Assembly (NCBI GenBank): GCA_031285465.1
Contig: JAITWD010000060.1
Span: forward strand, 1 to 5,748
DNA: 5,748 bases
Direction: 5' to 3'
DNA from: Lachnospiraceae bacterium
GTDB lineage: Bacteria > Bacillota > Clostridia > Lachnospirales > Lachnospiraceae
Part shown: piece after piece, positions 3,179-5,748 of the stretch
Layout of the letters: every line of letters starts with the position of its first letter
Position numbering within the stretch: position 1 is the first letter of the stretch
Notes under the pieces: generated by a model
What the model saw: the letters and a program-made list of their open reading frames with translations, nothing else
What the model was told of the DNA's origin: nothing
Databases searched by the model: none
Program-made: the position numbers and the translations under genes

Positions 3179-5551
3179 ATGGATAAGCAAACATGGGAAA
3201 AAAATAGGGAAGCGATCGCTAAGCGATTGAAGGGCTTGAGCAAAGTGCAAATGGTCAATTTTGCCTGGTTATGTGCGGTAAGGTCATTGCCTTTTTTGAG
3301 CAGTGAGCGAGGCTTTAACTACTGGGAGGAGAAAAAGCAGATTCATTTGTACAGCATCTTTGAGGCGATGGATTTAAGTATTATGTTTGCCATAAATGAT
3401 AGAAATAATGTGCCTCTAAGTTTTAAAACTGTTGCCACCATCGTCGCCACCGACGCCGACGTCGCCACCGACGTCGCCACTGTCGTCTACGCTGTCGCCG
3501 TCGCTACCGCCTACGATGCCACCACCGCCACCGTTGCCGCCACAGATACCACCGCTGCTGCTGCCATCAGATTATATTCTACAATACCAGATATAAAAAC
3601 CGACCCTTTAAAAATCATCCTTAACGATTTAGAACTTATCAAAAAAAATACCCCTGCCATCATCACGCAATTAAACGACACCATTGAAATATACCCCGAT
3701 CTTTTCAGTCACTTTATCGAAGACCTAAAAGAAAATGACTGCCACTACTGGGCCAACCTCTATGAAAACCTGTTTATCAACGGTATCTACGACCGTGAAG
3801 AGCTTCTCCGCCGTCATATCGTCCCCGAAGAGATCAGAGCCCAAGGTGCCGCCGCTGTCGGTCATTACCTGGAGCAACTGGGCGATGAGGTGGAGCTTAT
3901 TAATGAAGCCCGCATCATCATCCTCGGGGAAAAGGGGGCCGGTAAAACCAGTTTGGCGCGCAAGCTGATCGACCTCAATGCCCAGTTGCCCGACGAGGAT
4001 GAAAGTACCGCCGGTGTTTCGGTATTGCCGTGGCGTCTTGCCGGTGAAGGCGACCGGGATGAAATGTTGGTCCACATCTGGGATTTTGCCGGACATTCCA
4101 TTACCCATGCCGCCCATCGCTGTTTTATGTCCTCGCGCTGTTTATATATTTATGTTTATAACGGGCGGGTCGAGCATGATAACCGCTCGGCCTACTGGCT
4201 GGAGCAGATCAAGCTCTACGGCGGCGGATCGCCGGTGCTTTTTCTGGTCAATGAAAAGGACCGGCATCAGTCCGATATTGCCAAGAAGACCCTGCGCCAT
4301 GACTTCCCGCTCATACAGGACTATTACCATGTTGATATCGGTCATCAGGATAAAGAGAGGATGCGGTCTTTTCGTCAGACCGTTATGGATTTTGTCCGTG
4401 GCAATCCCTCGTGGAACCAGCAGGAGATTTCGGCGGCAACCTATCGGATGAAGCGGGATTTACAGAGCAATTTTACCAAGCGACATATCGATGCCATCAC
4501 CTTGGAGCAATTCCATGAAATCGCCGATCGGAATGGACTGGACCCCGAAAGCGCCCGGCGGAGCTTGCAGGATTTACATACCCTGGGGATATGCCTGTGG
4601 TACAATGAGGAAACGATGCAGGGTTTCAATGCCCTGATAATGAATCCCGGCTGGATAACCGACGGTATTTATAAAATCATCAATTGGGGGCATAATAATG
4701 CCCGCCATATCCTGTCCCTCAATGATGGGCGGTTGATCTTTACCAATCCGGAGGATAAGCAACGCTATCCGCAGGAGAAGGTGAAGTTTCTGTTTGAGTT
4801 AATGCGGGTATATGAGCTGGCCTTTTTCAAGGATGAAAATCAGCGGATCATCTCCATCCCCAGTATTCTGCCGATCGATCGTCCCGATGGGTTGCCGGAA
4901 TTTGTTTTCGGCGAACGCCTGGTGATGGAATTTAGAGTTCGGCGTGCCCTGCCGCCCGATGTGATCGCCCGTCTGATCGTCCGGCGTAATCATGAAATCT
5001 TCGCGGAGGAGGAGCTGTGGCGAGAAGGTGCCCTCCTTCACTACCATGCTGATGATAGTACCATTGCTACCATCATCGAAGACGACCGTAACATTATCGT
5101 TACGGTCAAGGGAGGGTCCCAAACCGAATATCTGGCGGAGCTGCGCGATACCATCAGGAAGATATTCGATAGCTATAAGGCGATCGAACCGGAATTATTT
5201 TACGAGGTACTGGTTTCCGAGGAAATGATGGATCATCGCATGGAGCTACTCTATCGAATGGGTGATGATATGCCCGGTCGCGTGATCGATGAGAAACAAT
5301 TGAAGGGGATAAGTAAACACGGTGGGTTATTCTACTATAAACCGGTGGATGAGATGATCACGCTGGACAAAACCTTAAAAGGGTATGGCATGAACCTTAC
5401 CATCATTAATAATTATGAGCTTTCCAATTGTGAGCTCACCGGCGACATCATCGGTGAATTTATCGGCGACCGGTATAGTGCTGGCCAGGTGGGCAATCAA
5501 GGCGCCAATGCCGGTGAGTGCTCATCCCAAACCCTTAACGGAAATGCTTAA
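3179..5551 (+). CDS. Roco-family (Roc-COR) GTPase with Ala/Val/Thr-rich N-terminus and C-terminal GQVGNQG motif
   Basis: The 790-residue protein starts at ATG 3179, seven bases after AGGAGG. Residues 1-84 are helical (FAWLCAVRSLPFL), and 85-129 are a low-complexity Val/Ala/Thr/Asp run. Residues 130-240 are again helical. The Roc GTPase spans about 243-415: Walker A GEKGAGKTS (250-258), probable switch I Thr277 in ESTAGV, DFAGH (302-306) for the DxxG motif, then YWLEQIKLYGGGSPVLFLVNEKD with NEKD (358-361) where NKxD is usual. The COR domain follows at about 420-680, including NPGWITDGIY near 489 and LPEFVFGERLVMEF from 572. No leucine-rich repeats or kinase domain are present, unlike many Roco proteins. 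The tail (690-790) ends in the motif at 766-779 shared with the small upstream protein. Roc-COR proteins are GTP-controlled dimeric switches. Its place beside a motif-matched partner suggests a signalling role in a conflict or death system, which is inferred. Confidence 0.9.
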   Translation: MDKQTWEKNREAIAKRLKGLSKVQMVNFAWLCAVRSLPFLSSERGFNYWEEKKQIHLYSIFEAMDLSIMFAINDRNNVPLSFKTVATIVATDADVATDVATVVYAVAVATAYDATTATVAATDTTAAAAIRLYSTIPDIKTDPLKIILNDLELIKKNTPAIITQLNDTIEIYPDLFSHFIEDLKENDCHYWANLYENLFINGIYDREELLRRHIVPEEIRAQGAAAVGHYLEQLGDEVELINEARIIILGEKGAGKTSLARKLIDLNAQLPDEDESTAGVSVLPWRLAGEGDRDEMLVHIWDFAGHSITHAAHRCFMSSRCLYIYVYNGRVEHDNRSAYWLEQIKLYGGGSPVLFLVNEKDRHQSDIAKKTLRHDFPLIQDYYHVDIGHQDKERMRSFRQTVMDFVRGNPSWNQQEISAATYRMKRDLQSNFTKRHIDAITLEQFHEIADRNGLDPESARRSLQDLHTLGICLWYNEETMQGFNALIMNPGWITDGIYKIINWGHNNARHILSLNDGRLIFTNPEDKQRYPQEKVKFLFELMRVYELAFFKDENQRIISIPSILPIDRPDGLPEFVFGERLVMEFRVRRALPPDVIARLIVRRNHEIFAEEELWREGALLHYHADDSTIATIIEDDRNIIVTVKGGSQTEYLAELRDTIRKIFDSYKAIEPELFYEVLVSEEMMDHRMELLYRMGDDMPGRVIDEKQLKGISKHGGLFYYKPVDEMITLDKTLKGYGMNLTIINNYELSNCELTGDIIGEFIGDRYSAGQVGNQGANAGECSSQTLNGNA
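3431..3565 (+). repeat. Degenerate triplet-based repeat coding for Val/Ala/Thr/Asp
   Basis: This in-frame stretch is made almost entirely of GTC, GCC, ACC and GAC codons and their close relatives, giving residues 85-129 of the Roco protein. GTCGCCACCGACG occurs exactly at 3443-3455 and 3461-3473, 18 bp apart, and GTCGCCACT follows at 3473. It is GC-rich between AT-richer flanks and looks like a product of slippage, so its length probably varies between strains. It keeps the frame open. Confidence 0.75.
5474..5539 (+). repeat. Shared Gly/Asn/Gln motif, copy 2 (C-terminus of the Roco protein)
   Basis: This encodes residues 766-787 of the Roco protein (YSAGQVGNQGANAG then a Ser/Gln/Asn tail), ending three residues before the stop. 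It follows an alternating polar/hydrophobic run (ELTGDIIGEFIGDR) that could form beta strands. It is the partner of the copy at 2811-2876. Placement at the very end of the large protein, and at the very start of the small one, suits a docking or templating segment. Confidence 0.85.
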
Positions 5552-5597
5552 TGCCGCTTCAGGGCGCATTATTAACCGATCCGTAATACCGATCTGC

Positions 5598-5627
5598 TTG
5601 ACACCCTGACCGACAAGCTGAGATAAT
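5598..5627 (+). promoter_or_regulatory. Sigma-A-like promoter of sbcD
   Basis: A perfect TTGACA (5598-5603), an 18-bp spacer and GATAAT (5622-5627, 5 of 6) lie about 60 bases before the sbcD start codon. This implies that sbcD is transcribed independently of the Roco unit and marks the downstream edge of that unit. Confidence 0.7.
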
Positions 5628-5686
5628 AAAACCGAGCAATAGAAGCACAGAAATCTCAATATTACACAACATAGGAGCCCTACCGC

Positions 5687-5748
5687 ATGAAATTTTTCCA
5701 CCTCTCCGACCTTCACCTTGGCAAACGTGTCAACGAATTTTCCCAGAT
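5687..5748 (+). CDS. sbcD: SbcD nuclease subunit (Mre11 family), 5' part only
   Basis: The first 20 codons read MKFFHLSDLHLGKRVNEFSQ, the hallmark N-terminus of SbcD, the metal-dependent nuclease subunit of the SbcCD complex (bacterial Mre11-Rad50) that cuts hairpins and processes double-strand ends. Asp8 and His10 in SDLHLG are the first metal ligands of the calcineurin-like phosphoesterase domain. AGGAG (5673-5677) precedes the ATG by 9 bases. The gene runs off the window, so the remaining motifs and any following sbcC cannot be seen. The 135-bp gap after the Roco stop contains the promoter and no other gene I can support. Confidence 0.9.
   Translation, partial: MKFFHLSDLHLGKRVNEFSQ

Noticed and set aside
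3725..4117. 130-residue minus-strand open frame
   Set aside because: It is antisense to the Roc domain, where the sense strand carries Walker A and other conserved motifs.
3978..4451. 157-residue plus-strand open frame within the Roco gene
   Set aside because: It is an out-of-frame shadow of the GTPase domain with Arg/Pro/Ser-rich nonsense-like composition and no start signal.
5549..5572. Terminator for the Roco unit
   Set aside because: TAATGC/GCATTA can pair over about 6 bp just at the stop codon, but the loop is large and no T tract follows.

Overview
The window looks like chromosomal DNA of a Firmicutes-type (Bacillota) bacterium. The signs are a TmcAL/YlbM-type tRNA(Met) cytidine acetate ligase with a TTG start behind a strong AGGAG ribosome site, sigma-A-like promoters, a U-tract terminator, a remnant of an ISL3-family transposase, and the start of sbcD. 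The exact genus cannot be told from sequence reading alone.

Layout. (1) Bases 45-164 hold three tandem copies of a ~41-bp unit. Copies 2 and 3 contain a perfect consensus DnaA box (TTATCCACA) and copy 1 has a box lacking one base. Near-consensus boxes on the other strand lie between them. The last copy runs into the 3' end of tmcAL. (2) tmcAL lies on the minus strand (151-1488). (3) A second minus-strand gene (1710-2033) encodes an unusual small protein with a RelB/DinJ-like N-terminus and an AbrB/SpoVT-like C-terminus. It has its own promoter, an inverted repeat over the -10 that looks like an operator, and a clear rho-independent terminator. No toxin gene is beside it. (4) About 400 bases of divergent, AT-rich control region follow. 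(5) A plus-strand cluster (2441-5551) begins with the first ~106 residues of an ISL3 transposase, cut off and overlapping the next gene by 11 bases. Then come a 116-residue helical protein and a 790-residue Roco-type protein (Ala/Val/Thr-rich N-terminus, Roc GTPase, COR dimerisation domain, C-terminal tail). (6) A good sigma-A promoter then leads into sbcD, which runs off the window.

The main point of interest is the two-gene unit 2796-5551. The N-terminus of the small protein and the extreme C-terminus of the Roco GTPase share a Gly/Asn/Gln-rich motif (Y-x-A-G-Q-V-G-N-Q-G-x-N-A-G...; 15 of 22 residues identical). A short motif shared by a large signalling NTPase and a small adjacent protein is the arrangement known from NLR/effector pairs that signal through amyloid-like or other homotypic motifs. 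My inference is that the Roco protein senses a trigger and recruits or templates the small helical protein as an effector, in a defence or programmed-death system. The shared motif is seen in the sequence; the function is not proven. The ISL3 remnant appears to supply the promoter and first cistron for this unit.
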